Position numbers and translations under genes: made by a program. Below, one piece after another: positions 6,398 to 15,006 of a stretch of DNA of 38,123 nucleotides. The notes under the pieces are model-generated. The model was not told the DNA's origin. It made no database searches and saw nothing but the letters and a program-made list of their open reading frames with translations. This stretch comes from Candidatus Rikenella faecigallinarum (GTDB lineage Bacteria; Bacteroidota; Bacteroidia; Bacteroidales; Rikenellaceae), in the NCBI GenBank assembly GCA_019113395.1, contig DXHL01000020.1:1-38123 (forward strand), written 5' to 3'. Each line of letters opens with the position of its first letter. Position 1 is the first letter of the stretch.

Positions 6398-8497
6398 TTA
6401 GTCGTAGAACGCCCAGGACAGTCCAATTTTGAACATCATTCGGTTTTGGGGATAGTTCACCACTTCGAAGTAGCGGTTTCCGCCGAAGAGGTTGCAGTTC
6501 CAGTGCTGCAGTTTGAGCAGCAGCCTCAGTCTTTTCCACTTGGCCGACACGAAGGCGTCGAGCGAAGGGTAGTTGCCCAGTTTGACCTGGTCCTGGGTGT
6601 AGAACTGTGCGATGGCGGGGTCGTAGGCATAGGCATAATAGGCTGTATTATACCGTCCGTCAATCCCGATTTGCAGGTACAACACCTTTTTCACGACATC
6701 GAAGCCGTAGAAGTAGGAGAGGTCGGCGCTGAGCAGAGGCACCGGAGCAACTGTCTGGTTCGAGCTCCATTGCATGAGCACCCTGTGATTCAAGTGCAAT
6801 CCGCCGATGCGGAAGTCCTTGCGCAGATACAGCCCCATCACGCTGAGCATTTCGCGGTACTGTTCGGGGACCACGTTCAGACCGTAGTATACTTTGTCTT
6901 TGGTCAGGGCGTAGTTCCCGCCCAGTTCGAGTCCCACATCCGGGACGCGAAAAGCAGCGGTGATGAGCGTAGTTTTCTCTTTCGAGAAACGGTTGGACCA
7001 CGCGTAGTGGTTCGAGAAGTAGTTCTGCTGCCAGAAGTCCGGCTCGCGCAGCGTGAAGCGCACCGAGGCGTCGAGGGTCAGGGGTCGCTCTTTGATGTAT
7101 GCCGAGAGCGAGAGGCGTCCCCCGAGGTCGAAGTCGCCGCTTCGGTACCCGATGGTGTAGAGTTTGGCGTTGGCCGACCATTGGAGGTATCGGCTAACGG
7201 CGCCTTCCAGGCGCCCGTACACGTATATCGAATTCTTGCGTTGTTTGCCGCCCGGACCGTACACGCCGCGGTACACTTCGGGCACAAAGTAGTTGTAGGT
7301 GTTGGTTTCGTTACCGATGCCGGCCGTGACCAACCCTAAGGCTCCGTTGCGGTTGTAGGGCTGGAGTTGGACGAAGAGTTTGACGTCCATCATCGATTGG
7401 CGGATGGAGTCGCTGGTGCCGTCGGTACGGATGTAGTAGTTTTCGTAGAACGGTGGTGTCTCTTCGGTGCCGGTGGGGGCGGTTAGGTCGTCGGAGTAGG
7501 TCTTGCGGAAGGTGGTGTATTGAAACGACTGGCCGATAAAGATGGTCGGAATTTTCGAGAGGGTCAGGTCGTCCGATTCGCGTTGGCGCCGAAGCGGTAT
7601 CCCGTACGACTGGGTCCAGTAAAAGGTATTCCCCTTATATAGGTTGTGGGCATTGGCCGAGGCATCCAACCGCACGGGAATGTTGTCGGTCATGTCCATC
7701 ACCGTATCGGTCACGTCGCGCATGTCCTGTATACCACCGTTCTCCTGAATGTCTCCTACGTTGTAGATGTATCCGCCGTGTATTGCATAGCGTTTGCCGG
7801 TGTGGGCGAAGTTGGTCGAGAAGTAGCGGTCCAGAGCCTTTTGCTGGGCATACTGGCCTTTCATCCCGTCGGCGTTGTAGTCGAGGTTGAAACTGCTCGA
7901 GGGCGAGATGTTTTGGGAGATGACCGCATGGAACAGCTGCTCCTCCTTGGCTCGTTGCCCCGACATTTGGTACGATATGTTGGTGTAAGGCATCCGGGCA
8001 TTGTAGAACAAAATCCGTTCCGGAGTCATCAGATAGGCATCCCAGGCCTGTACAAACGAGAAATTCTGGAATTGCGGACGGTCGAAGTAGTTCAGCGGAA
8101 TGGTGGCTCCCCCCAGGTTCCCGAGGCTGGCACTCCCCACATTTTCACGCATGAATGGATAGTCCCGCTGAAATTCAGCGATGGTGGTATCCATATCCTG
8201 CAGGGTGATGTTGTTGTCCTCGAGCGACACGGTCCACGAGAAGATGCGCCGCGCCCGTGTGGAGTCGTCGAAGTAGAAGGATTCGAGGGGTTTACGCGGC
8301 CGGCGGGCCTTGTCGATGGTGTCCCGTTCAATCATCTGGCTGGGCAGCAACCCCGAGGAGTTGCTGGAACTGTTGTCCACGGGGTATCGAATGATGGTAG
8401 AGCCGTTGTTCTGTCCCCGTCCGACGAGGGGGAGCAGCAACAGCAGCGCCATCAGCAGTCCTTGCGGCAGATATGTTCGAACCCGGGTAATTCCCAT
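6398..8497 (-). CDS. Putative outer-membrane porin (Bacteroidetes 'putative porin' family)
   Basis: A large beta-barrel protein of about 699 aa. The chosen start gives a clear signal peptide (LPQGLLMALLLLLPLVGRGQ). An earlier in-frame ATG at 8551 would lie outside the transcript predicted from the promoter at 8550-8580. The segment with SASLGNLGGATIPLNYFDRP and the later amphipathic strands with many aromatic residues match the Bacteroidetes putative porin family as I recall it. The C-terminus (MMFKIGLSWAFYD) has the aromatic-ended last strand expected for BAM-assembled barrels. Substrate unknown. It sits between pssA and the lytic transglycosylase. Confidence 0.8.
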   Translation of the reverse strand: MGITRVRTYLPQGLLMALLLLLPLVGRGQNNGSTIIRYPVDNSSSNSSGLLPSQMIERDTIDKARRPRKPLESFYFDDSTRARRIFSWTVSLEDNNITLQDMDTTIAEFQRDYPFMRENVGSASLGNLGGATIPLNYFDRPQFQNFSFVQAWDAYLMTPERILFYNARMPYTNISYQMSGQRAKEEQLFHAVISQNISPSSSFNLDYNADGMKGQYAQQKALDRYFSTNFAHTGKRYAIHGGYIYNVGDIQENGGIQDMRDVTDTVMDMTDNIPVRLDASANAHNLYKGNTFYWTQSYGIPLRRQRESDDLTLSKIPTIFIGQSFQYTTFRKTYSDDLTAPTGTEETPPFYENYYIRTDGTSDSIRQSMMDVKLFVQLQPYNRNGALGLVTAGIGNETNTYNYFVPEVYRGVYGPGGKQRKNSIYVYGRLEGAVSRYLQWSANAKLYTIGYRSGDFDLGGRLSLSAYIKERPLTLDASVRFTLREPDFWQQNYFSNHYAWSNRFSKEKTTLITAAFRVPDVGLELGGNYALTKDKVYYGLNVVPEQYREMLSVMGLYLRKDFRIGGLHLNHRVLMQWSSNQTVAPVPLLSADLSYFYGFDVVKKVLYLQIGIDGRYNTAYYAYAYDPAIAQFYTQDQVKLGNYPSLDAFVSAKWKRLRLLLKLQHWNCNLFGGNRYFEVVNYPQNRMMFKIGLSWAFYD

Positions 8498-8549
8498 CGG
8501 TATCAGAGGTAAGGTGCTGTTCCGTGGCGGGACGGCACAAAACGGGGGC

Positions 8550-8580
8550 AAAGGTAGGGAATTTTCTGCAAATCAACAAG
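8550..8580 (-). promoter_or_regulatory. Promoter of the putative porin gene
   Basis: Minus-strand TACCTTTG (plus 8550-8557) is preceded after 20 bases by TTG (plus 8578-8580). The implied transcription start near 8543 supports the porin start at 8497 rather than 8551. Confidence 0.55.
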
Positions 8581-8590
8581 ATTCACATTC

Positions 8591-9313
8591 TCAACCTTTT
8601 ACGCTTTTGTGGCGGAGCAGGGCACGGCCGGCTGAAATCAGGATATAGAGCACGATTATCAGAGCCGGTGCCGCCATTCTCCATCCTATGATGAGAATAA
8701 CGGAAAGAATCAGGAAAACGTATCTGAGGCTGTTTTTTTTGAAGGCGAAGTTTTTGAATTTGAGCGAGAACATCGGCATGTCGCAGACGAGCAGGCTCGA
8801 GAAAATCAGCGTCAGCAGCCCCAGGGTTATCGGATGGGTCAGGAGGTATGCTGCCGAGGGGTTTCCTTTGACCAGCATGGGCAGTGAGACGAAGAAGAGG
8901 GCACAGGCCGGTGTCGGGAGGCCGCGGAACTCTTCGGTCTGTCGTTCGTCGAGGTTGAATTTGGCGAGCCTCAGGGCAGACAGGGCAGCAATCAGGAAGC
9001 CGAAGTATCCGAGCCAGGGCAAGCCATAGGTTGCGGTGGCGGTGTTGCTCAGCAGGACAAAGACCACCGTGGCGGGCGCCAATCCGAAGCTGACCATGTC
9101 GGCCAGCGAGTCGAGCTCTTTGCCGATGGGGGAGCTGACGTGGAGCATGCGGGCAGCGAAGCCGTCGAAGAAGTCGAAGACGGCAGCCGCGATGACCAAC
9201 CAGAAGGCGGTGTAAAAATCGTGTCGGGTGAGCAGGGCAGCGACTGCCGCACTGCCCGAGAGCAGGTTGCAGAGGGTCAGCAGATTCGGGATAAAGGCGA
9301 TTATCTTTTTCAT
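8591..9313 (-). CDS. pssA: CDP-diacylglycerol--serine O-phosphatidyltransferase
   Basis: Makes phosphatidylserine from CDP-diacylglycerol and L-serine, the precursor of phosphatidylethanolamine. The CDP-alcohol phosphatidyltransferase signature D-x2-D-G-x2-A-R-x8-G-x3-D-x3-D is intact: Asp47, Asp50, Gly51, Ala54, Arg55, Gly64, Asp68, Asp72. The protein (240 aa) is strongly hydrophobic with about six to eight membrane segments and begins FIPNLLTLCNLLSGS, as usual for PssA. It is an integral inner-membrane enzyme and lies upstream of the porin gene on the same strand. Confidence 0.93.
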   Translation of the reverse strand: MKKIIAFIPNLLTLCNLLSGSAAVAALLTRHDFYTAFWLVIAAAVFDFFDGFAARMLHVSSPIGKELDSLADMVSFGLAPATVVFVLLSNTATATYGLPWLGYFGFLIAALSALRLAKFNLDERQTEEFRGLPTPACALFFVSLPMLVKGNPSAAYLLTHPITLGLLTLIFSSLLVCDMPMFSLKFKNFAFKKNSLRYVFLILSVILIIGWRMAAPALIIVLYILISAGRALLRHKSVKG

Positions 9314-9349
9314 GGGTCTTCCTGTTATGTATGATAGTCACGCAATGTA

Positions 9350-9357
9350 CAAAGGTA
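9350..9357 (-). promoter_or_regulatory. Putative -7 box upstream of pssA
   Basis: Minus-strand TACCTTTG, 37 bases before the pssA start. No convincing -33 element is seen at the right distance. Confidence 0.4.
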
Positions 9358-9401
9358 GGCAAATTCCGGGATGGAGTCTCTATTCGTTCGGTCAGGCACG
9401 T

Positions 9402-9439
9402 AAAAAAGCGCAGTTGTTTTCTGCAGAAAACAACTGCGC
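9402..9439 (-). terminator. Intrinsic terminator after the DHS-like gene
   Basis: A perfect 14-bp stem (9408-9421 with 9426-9439) with loop TGCA is followed on the minus strand by TTTTTTACG. It ends the DHS-like gene, whose stop is at 9476, and insulates pssA. Confidence 0.85.
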
Positions 9440-9475
9440 CGACTATCAATCTAATCGAACTGTTGGGGAACGACC

Positions 9476-10450
9476 CTACCAGCCCAGGATATATCCGAAC
9501 ATCAGCGGAGCCACAATCGTGGCGTCGCTTTCGACGATGAATTTCGGGGTGTCCACGTCGAGTTTGCCCCAGGTGATTTTTTCGTTGGGCACGGCACCCG
9601 AGTAGGAACCGTAAGAGGTTGTCGAGTCGGAGATTTGGCAGAAGTAGGCCCAGAACGGGGTCTCTTCCCATCCCAGGTCCTGATACATCATCGGCACGCA
9701 GCAAATCGGGAAGTCACCCGAGATACCCCCGCCGATTTGGAAGAAACCGACGCCTTTGCCACCGCTGTTTTTCTTGTACCAGTCACACAGGAAAATCATC
9801 GTCTCGATACCGCCCTTGACGGTCGAAGCCTTCATTTCGCCTTTGATGACATACGAGGTGAAGATGTTGCCCATGGTCGAATCTTCCCACCCCGGGACGA
9901 TAATCGGCAGGTTCTTTTCACAGGCGGCCAGCATCCAGCTGTCTTTCGGGTCAATTTCGTAGTATTGTTCGAGTTCGCCGCTGCGAATCAGCTTATACAT
10001 AAATTCGTAGGGCAGGTAACGTTCGCCTTTGGCGTCGGCCTCTTTCCAGATTTTTTCCATGTGTCCCTGCAGGCGGCGGAAAGCCTCCTCTTCGGGGATA
10101 CAGGTGTCGGTGACGCGGTTCAGGTGGTTGTCGAGCAGTTCGCGTTCCTGTTCGGGGGTGAGGTCACGGTAGTGGGGTACGCGTTTGTAGTGCGAGTGTG
10201 CCACCAGGTTCATCAGGTCCTCTTCGAGGTTGGCACCCGTGCAGGTGATGATTTGCACCTTGTCCTGGCGAATCATCTCGGCCAGCGAAATCCCCAGTTC
10301 GGCCGTGGACATCGCCCCGCCGAGCGTTATCATCATTTTACCGCCCGCATTGATATGTGCTTCGTAAGCCTTGGCGGCATCCACCAGCGCGGCAGCGTTG
10401 AAGTGGCGATAGTGGTGTGTAATGAACTGTGAAATCGGTCCTTTGCTCAT
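9476..10450 (-). CDS. Deoxyhypusine synthase-family protein lacking the canonical catalytic lysine
   Basis: Start at 10450 (MSKGPISQFITHHYRHF), 324 aa. The deoxyhypusine synthase fold is evident. The C-terminal part, SGAVPNEKITWGKLDVD followed by DATIVAPLMF, matches the eukaryotic SGARPDEAVSWGKIRVD...DASLVFPLL region. The GGGVVKHH segment that carries the lysine forming the enzyme-imine in the human enzyme reads GGGISGDF here (residues 240-247), so that lysine is not visible. Bacteria have no eIF5A, so deoxyhypusine synthesis is not expected; a role in polyamine (for example homospermidine-type) or other NAD-dependent aminobutyl chemistry is more likely but unproven. Monocistronic, with its own terminator, divergent from crcB. 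Confidence 0.85.
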   Translation of the reverse strand: MSKGPISQFITHHYRHFNAAALVDAAKAYEAHINAGGKMMITLGGAMSTAELGISLAEMIRQDKVQIITCTGANLEEDLMNLVAHSHYKRVPHYRDLTPEQERELLDNHLNRVTDTCIPEEEAFRRLQGHMEKIWKEADAKGERYLPYEFMYKLIRSGELEQYYEIDPKDSWMLAACEKNLPIIVPGWEDSTMGNIFTSYVIKGEMKASTVKGGIETMIFLCDWYKKNSGGKGVGFFQIGGGISGDFPICCVPMMYQDLGWEETPFWAYFCQISDSTTSYGSYSGAVPNEKITWGKLDVDTPKFIVESDATIVAPLMFGYILGW

Positions 10451-10540
10451 GATGAGATGTTTTTTTGTAGTGGTATACTGCCTGCGAAGGTACAAATTAA
10501 TTACCGGAATATTATCGTATGTTTTTCGAACGGAAAACAG

Positions 10541-10548
10541 TACCTTTG
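10541..10548 (+). promoter_or_regulatory. Putative -7 box of the crcB-pta(-ackA) unit
   Basis: TACCTTTG lies 35 bases before the crcB ATG. No exact TTTG is seen at -33. The space to crcB is too short to hold a fluoride riboswitch. Confidence 0.5.
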
Positions 10549-10583
10549 TTAGCATTATTGTTGAGAACGTAAAATCGCATACC

Positions 10584-10964
10584 ATGTGGAACAATTTGCT
10601 GTGGGTCGGACTGGGCGGCTTTGTGGGGTCGGTGTTGAGGTACGGGGTCGGTGTGGGGGTGGCGGCATTGGCTGCGGTGCGGGGTGGCGCGGGACGGTTC
10701 CCGGTGGCGACCCTGGCGGTCAATGTCGTGGGGTCGTTCCTCATCGGGATGCTGCTGCGCCATGTCGAGCAGGGCTCGACGCAGCATTTGCTGGGAGTGG
10801 TGGGGTTTTGCGGCGGATTTACCACTTTCTCCACCTTTTCGCTCGAGAGCGTCCGGCTGTTGCGCGAGGGACACGCCTCGACGGCGCTGCTCTATATCGC
10901 CATTAGCCTGGTGCTGTGCATGGGGGCTACTTTTCTGGGAATTGCAATAAAAACCACTAAATAA
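10584..10964 (+). CDS. crcB: Fluoride ion channel CrcB/Fluc
   Basis: A small membrane protein (126 aa from MWNNLLWVG) that exports fluoride as a dual-topology dimer. Family motifs are present: LGGFVGSVLRY in helix 1, ATLAVNVVGSFLIG in helix 2, and GFCGGFTTFSTFS in helix 3 with the TTFST pore-lining stretch. Four hydrophobic helices can be drawn. In-frame sequence upstream of 10584 lies before or around the promoter and is not used. The stop codon overlaps the pta start (TAATG), so the two genes are translationally coupled. Confidence 0.93.
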   Translation: MWNNLLWVGLGGFVGSVLRYGVGVGVAALAAVRGGAGRFPVATLAVNVVGSFLIGMLLRHVEQGSTQHLLGVVGFCGGFTTFSTFSLESVRLLREGHASTALLYIAISLVLCMGATFLGIAIKTTK

Positions 10965-11977
10965 TGGAACTTTTAGACAGAATCAGAGAACAGGCACGGT
11001 CTGCCAAACAGCATATCGTGCTGCCGGAAGGCAACGAAGAACGCACCATGCGTGCGGCCAACGAGGTAGTGGAACAGGGCATTGCCAACGTTACCCTCAT
11101 CGGTAATCCCGACGAACTCAAAGGCTTGGCGGCCGATTGGGGGCTTGAACATGTGACCAACGGCGATATTCCGATTATCGACCCGGCCAACCACCCCAAA
11201 AAAGAGGCATACATCGAATTGATGCTTCAGTTGCGGGCGGCCAAAGGGCTGACTCGCGAAGAGGCCGAACGACTGATTCTCAATCCGCTCTACCTTTCGG
11301 TGATGATGATTAAGGCGGGCGATGCCGACGGCGAAGTGGCCGGGGCGGGGAATGCAACGGGTGACGTGCTGCGCCCGGCATTCCAGTATGTGAAGACCAA
11401 ACCGGGTATTTCGGTGGTGTCGGGAGCCTTCATCATGCTGCTGAAGGATAAACACTATGGCGAAAACGGCATGATGGTCTTTGCCGACTGTGCCGTGCAT
11501 CCCAACCCCACGGCACCGGAACTGGCCCAGATTGCCGTGGAAACCGGTAAGACTACCCGTGCGATTGTGGGGATGGAGCCCCGCATTGCCATGCTGAGCT
11601 TCTCGACCAAAGGGTCAGCCAAACACGAAATGGTGGACAAGGTGGTCGAAGCGACGAAACTGGCGCAGGAGATGGCTCCCGATATGAAAATCGACGGCGA
11701 ATTGCAGGCTGATGCGGCGATTGTGCCGGGTGTCGGTGCCAAAAAGGCTCCGGGGTCGAAGATTGCCGGTCGGGCCAATGTGTTGGTCTTCCCGACCCTC
11801 GAAGTTGGTAACATTGCCTACAAACTGGTACAGCGTCTGGCCGATGCCGAAGCCATCGGGCCGATTCTTCAGGGGATGGCTGCGCCGATTAACGACCTCT
11901 CGCGCGGCTGCTCGGTGAGCGACATTGTGAACCTGATTGCCATCACGGCTTGTCAGGCGCAGGCCGAACGGAAATAG
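10964..11977 (+). CDS. pta: Phosphate acetyltransferase
   Basis: Interconverts acetyl-CoA + phosphate and acetyl phosphate + CoA. The 337 aa protein is the short catalytic form without an N-terminal DRTGG/P-loop extension. Conserved stretches are IVLPEGNEERTMRAA, AGAGNATGDVLRPAFQ, ADCAVHPNPT, MLSFSTKGSAKHEMVDKV and PGSKIAGRANVLVFPTLEVGN (written here in part). It overlaps crcB by one base and is followed 99 bases later by ackA, forming the acetate/ATP-generating pair. Confidence 0.97.
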   Translation: MELLDRIREQARSAKQHIVLPEGNEERTMRAANEVVEQGIANVTLIGNPDELKGLAADWGLEHVTNGDIPIIDPANHPKKEAYIELMLQLRAAKGLTREEAERLILNPLYLSVMMIKAGDADGEVAGAGNATGDVLRPAFQYVKTKPGISVVSGAFIMLLKDKHYGENGMMVFADCAVHPNPTAPELAQIAVETGKTTRAIVGMEPRIAMLSFSTKGSAKHEMVDKVVEATKLAQEMAPDMKIDGELQADAAIVPGVGAKKAPGSKIAGRANVLVFPTLEVGNIAYKLVQRLADAEAIGPILQGMAAPINDLSRGCSVSDIVNLIAITACQAQAERK

Positions 11978-12076
11978 TCCAATTTGTCGGAGGGGTGGTG
12001 CGACGGGGGCAGATGGCTGCCGGGATACAACCTCTCCGAACCTTTCTGAAAAACAGTTTTTAACGATAAGATTCGC

Positions 12077-13303
12077 ATGATTATTCTTGTATTGAACTGC
12101 GGCAGTTCATCCATCAAATACCAGTTGATTCAGATGACCAGCCAGACCGAACACAAGCTGCTGGCCAAGGGCTTGGTGGAACGTATCGGTCTGACGGATG
12201 GTATTTTGACCCATAAGCCGACCGGGAAACCCAAATTTGAATTCGTACAGAGCATTCCCGACCATTCGGTGGGCATCAACCTGATTTTGGACGCCCTGAC
12301 CGATGAGCACCACGGTGTGATTAAGAGTCTGAGTGAAATCTCGGCTGCCGGGCACCGCGTAACGCACGGCGGGGAATACTTCTCGGACAGCGCCATTGTG
12401 AACGCCACGGTAAAACAACAGATTGAGAGCTGCTTCAAACTGGCTCCGTTGCACAATCCGGCTAACCTGAAAGGGATTCTCTCCATCGAACGTCTGCTGC
12501 CGACCATTCCGCAGGTGGCGGTTTTCGACACCTCGTTCCACCAGACCATGCCGCGTGAATGCTACCTCTATGCCATTCCCTACAAATATTATGAGGAAGA
12601 CCGCATCCGCCGATACGGGTTCCATGGGACGAGCCACAAATATGTGGCGCAGAAGGGGTGTAAAATGACCGGCCTCGACTTTGAACACTCGAAGGTGATT
12701 ACCTGCCACATCGGGAACGGGGCTTCGATTACGGCCATTAAGGACGGCAAGTCGTTCGATACCTCGATGGGCTTCACGACGGTCGACGGGCTGATGATGG
12801 GGACCCGAAGCGGTGAAATCGACCCGGGGGTTCTGCTTGAAATTATGGACAAGGAGGGGCTCAATACCCAGAAGGCAACCGACCTGATTAACAAACAGTC
12901 GGGGCTGCTCGGGGTGAGCGGTATCTCGTCCGACTGGCGCGATGTACGCGAAGCGGCCGAAAACGGCAACGACCGGGCACAACTGGCGCTGGATATGTAT
13001 ATGTTCCGCCTGAAACGCTTTGTCGGGGCCTATATGGCTGAACTCGAAGGGGCCGACCTGCTGGTCTTCACGGGCGGTATCGCTGAAAATGTGGCTAAAC
13101 TGCGCCATACGGTGTGCCATGGGCTGGAATGTATGGGCATCGAGCTGGACAACCAGGCCAATGAGGCGGCTGCTGGCGAAGATGCGATTATCTCGCTGCC
13201 TAACTCTCGGGTGAAGGTAGTGGTAGCCACCACGAACGAAGAGTTGGTGATTGCTTCGGATACCTTCCGTCTGCTGCGCAAACGGCCTGAGGCGGCCGAG
13301 TAG
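12077..13303 (+). CDS. ackA: Acetate kinase
   Basis: Transfers phosphate between acetyl phosphate and ADP, yielding ATP and acetate. It has the ASKHA-fold acetokinase signatures: LVLNCGSSSIKYQ at the N-terminus, VFDTSFHQTMP, YGFHGTSHKYVA, HIGNGASI, GTRSGEIDPG and FTGGIAENV. The length of 408 aa is typical. The upstream gap shows no clear -33/-7 promoter, so co-transcription with pta is likely. Confidence 0.97.
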   Translation: MIILVLNCGSSSIKYQLIQMTSQTEHKLLAKGLVERIGLTDGILTHKPTGKPKFEFVQSIPDHSVGINLILDALTDEHHGVIKSLSEISAAGHRVTHGGEYFSDSAIVNATVKQQIESCFKLAPLHNPANLKGILSIERLLPTIPQVAVFDTSFHQTMPRECYLYAIPYKYYEEDRIRRYGFHGTSHKYVAQKGCKMTGLDFEHSKVITCHIGNGASITAIKDGKSFDTSMGFTTVDGLMMGTRSGEIDPGVLLEIMDKEGLNTQKATDLINKQSGLLGVSGISSDWRDVREAAENGNDRAQLALDMYMFRLKRFVGAYMAELEGADLLVFTGGIAENVAKLRHTVCHGLECMGIELDNQANEAAAGEDAIISLPNSRVKVVVATTNEELVIASDTFRLLRKRPEAAE

Positions 13304-13334
13304 TGGTTGCTATCACGCAGAACTCTGAATACAG

Positions 13335-13369
13335 TTTGGGGCGACAATCCGTAAGATTGTCGCCCCAAA
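13335..13369. terminator. Bidirectional terminator between ackA and guaA
   Basis: A perfect 15-bp stem (13335-13349 with 13355-13369, loop CGTAA) is flanked by A tracts on the left arm side and T-rich sequence (TCTTTTGATTG) on the right. It serves the convergent ackA and guaA genes. Confidence 0.85.
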
Positions 13370-13409
13370 TCTTTTGATTGGCTACTGGTGCCGGAAGTAT
13401 GAGAGTAAA

Positions 13410-14939
13410 CTACTCCCACTCAATCGTTGCCGGCGGTTTCGACGAGATGTCGTACACAACGCGGTTAATCCCCCGCACCTTATTGATAATATCGTTCGAT
13501 ACCTTGGCCAGCAGTTCGTAGGGCAGGTGTGCCCAGTCTGCCGTCATCCCGTCGGTTGAGGTTACGGCCCGCAGAGCCACACACGACTCATAGGTCCGTT
13601 CGTCTCCCATGACCCCTACGCTCTGTACCGGCAGCAGCATCACACCGGCCTGCCAAACCTTGTCGTACCAGCCCCATTCGCGCAGGGCATTGATGAAGAT
13701 GGCATCGGCTTCCTGCAGAATCCGCACCTTCTCTTTCGTCACCTCACCGAGGATGCGAATTCCCAGCCCCGGTCCCGGGAAGGGGTGGCGTCCCAGCAGC
13801 AGCTCCGACAGGCCCAATTCACGTCCGATGCGGCGTACCTCGTCCTTAAACAGCAGTCGCAGCGGTTCAACAATCTTGAGGTTCATCTTTTCGGGCAGCC
13901 CTCCCACGTTGTGGTGGGATTTGATGGTGACGCTCGGCCCGTTTACCGATACCGATTCAATCACGTCAGGATAAATCGTCCCCTGAGCCAGCCACTTCAC
14001 TTCGGTCAGTTTTTGTGCTTCGCTGTCGAAGACTTCGATAAAGTCACGGCCGATGATTTTACGTTTCTGTTCCGGGTCGGTAACGCCCTTGAGGTCGCTC
14101 AGGAACTTATCTCCGGCATCGACGCCAATCACGTTCAGCCCCATGTTTTTGTAGGAATCCAGCACCGAGCTGAACTCATCCTTGCGCAGGAGACCCATAT
14201 CGACAAAGATACAGGTCAGGTTGGCTCCAATGGCCTTGTGCAGCAGCACAGCCGCTACCGAGGAGTCCACACCGCCCGAAAGCCCCAGCACCACCTTGTC
14301 GTTGCCGAGTTTTTCGCGCAATTCGCGCACCGTGGTTTCGATATACGAAGCGGGCGTCCAGTCCTGCCGGCAGCCGCAGATATCCACTACAAAGTTGCGC
14401 AGGAGCATAATCCCTTCGGTCGAGTGGTACACTTCGGGGTGGAACTGAATCCCCCAGGTCTCTTCACCTGCAATGTGGAAAGCCGCCACGCGGACATCTT
14501 CCGTGCTGGCGATGATTTCACATCCGGTCGGTTCCTTGACAATCGTATCGCCGTGCGACATCCACACTTGCGTCGGGTCGCTCAGGTCACGAATTAGGAC
14601 ATTGTCGGGCTGCACTTTCGATAGCATGGCCCGCCCATACTCTCTCGAGTTGGACGGTGCTACCTCCCCCCCAAAGTGATGAGCCAGGTACTGTGCCCCG
14701 TAGCATACTCCCAACAGCGGCAGTTTTCCTTTGATACCGCTGAGGTCGATTTGCGGAGCCTCTTTGTCGCGCACCGAGAAGGGGCTGCCCGAGAGAATCA
14801 CCCCCCGTACCGAACTGTCGATGGCGGGGTAGTGGTTGAACGGGTGTATTTCGCAATAGACGTTCAATTCACGCACGCGCCGCGCAATGAGCTGCGTGTA
14901 CTGCGAACCGAAGTCAAGGATAAGAATTTTTTCCTGCAT
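13410..14939 (-). CDS. guaA: GMP synthase (glutamine-hydrolysing)
   Basis: Aminates XMP to GMP using glutamine and ATP. From the chosen start ([13 protein letters not shown]) it is 509 aa. The class I glutamine amidotransferase domain covers about 4-190, with Cys79 in GVCYGAQ and His167/Glu169 in QFHPEVYHS. The ATP-pyrophosphatase P-loop is SGGVDSS (from Ser221), and the C-terminal dimerisation domain ends in PPATIEWE. An upstream in-frame ATG at 15017 is rejected because it overlaps rnz and lies beyond the -7 box at 14964. Confidence 0.97.
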   Translation of the reverse strand: MQEKILILDFGSQYTQLIARRVRELNVYCEIHPFNHYPAIDSSVRGVILSGSPFSVRDKEAPQIDLSGIKGKLPLLGVCYGAQYLAHHFGGEVAPSNSREYGRAMLSKVQPDNVLIRDLSDPTQVWMSHGDTIVKEPTGCEIIASTEDVRVAAFHIAGEETWGIQFHPEVYHSTEGIMLLRNFVVDICGCRQDWTPASYIETTVRELREKLGNDKVVLGLSGGVDSSVAAVLLHKAIGANLTCIFVDMGLLRKDEFSSVLDSYKNMGLNVIGVDAGDKFLSDLKGVTDPEQKRKIIGRDFIEVFDSEAQKLTEVKWLAQGTIYPDVIESVSVNGPSVTIKSHHNVGGLPEKMNLKIVEPLRLLFKDEVRRIGRELGLSELLLGRHPFPGPGLGIRILGEVTKEKVRILQEADAIFINALREWGWYDKVWQAGVMLLPVQSVGVMGDERTYESCVALRAVTSTDGMTADWAHLPYELLAKVSNDIINKVRGINRVVYDISSKPPATIEWE

Positions 14940-14963
14940 ACGAAGTAATTTAGGTATGATAGA

Positions 14964-14971
14964 CAAAGGTA
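14964..14971 (-). promoter_or_regulatory. Putative -7 box of guaA
   Basis: Minus-strand TACCTTTG, 25 bases before the guaA ATG, between guaA and the end of rnz. The -33 element is unclear. Confidence 0.5.
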
Positions 14972-15006
14972 CACCATTCGGCGGAAATATCGGCCACTGC
15001 GACTGT

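Noticed and set aside
10451-10834. Upstream extension of the deoxyhypusine-synthase-like frame
   Set aside because: Antisense to crcB and Pro/Thr-rich; the family start is at 10450.
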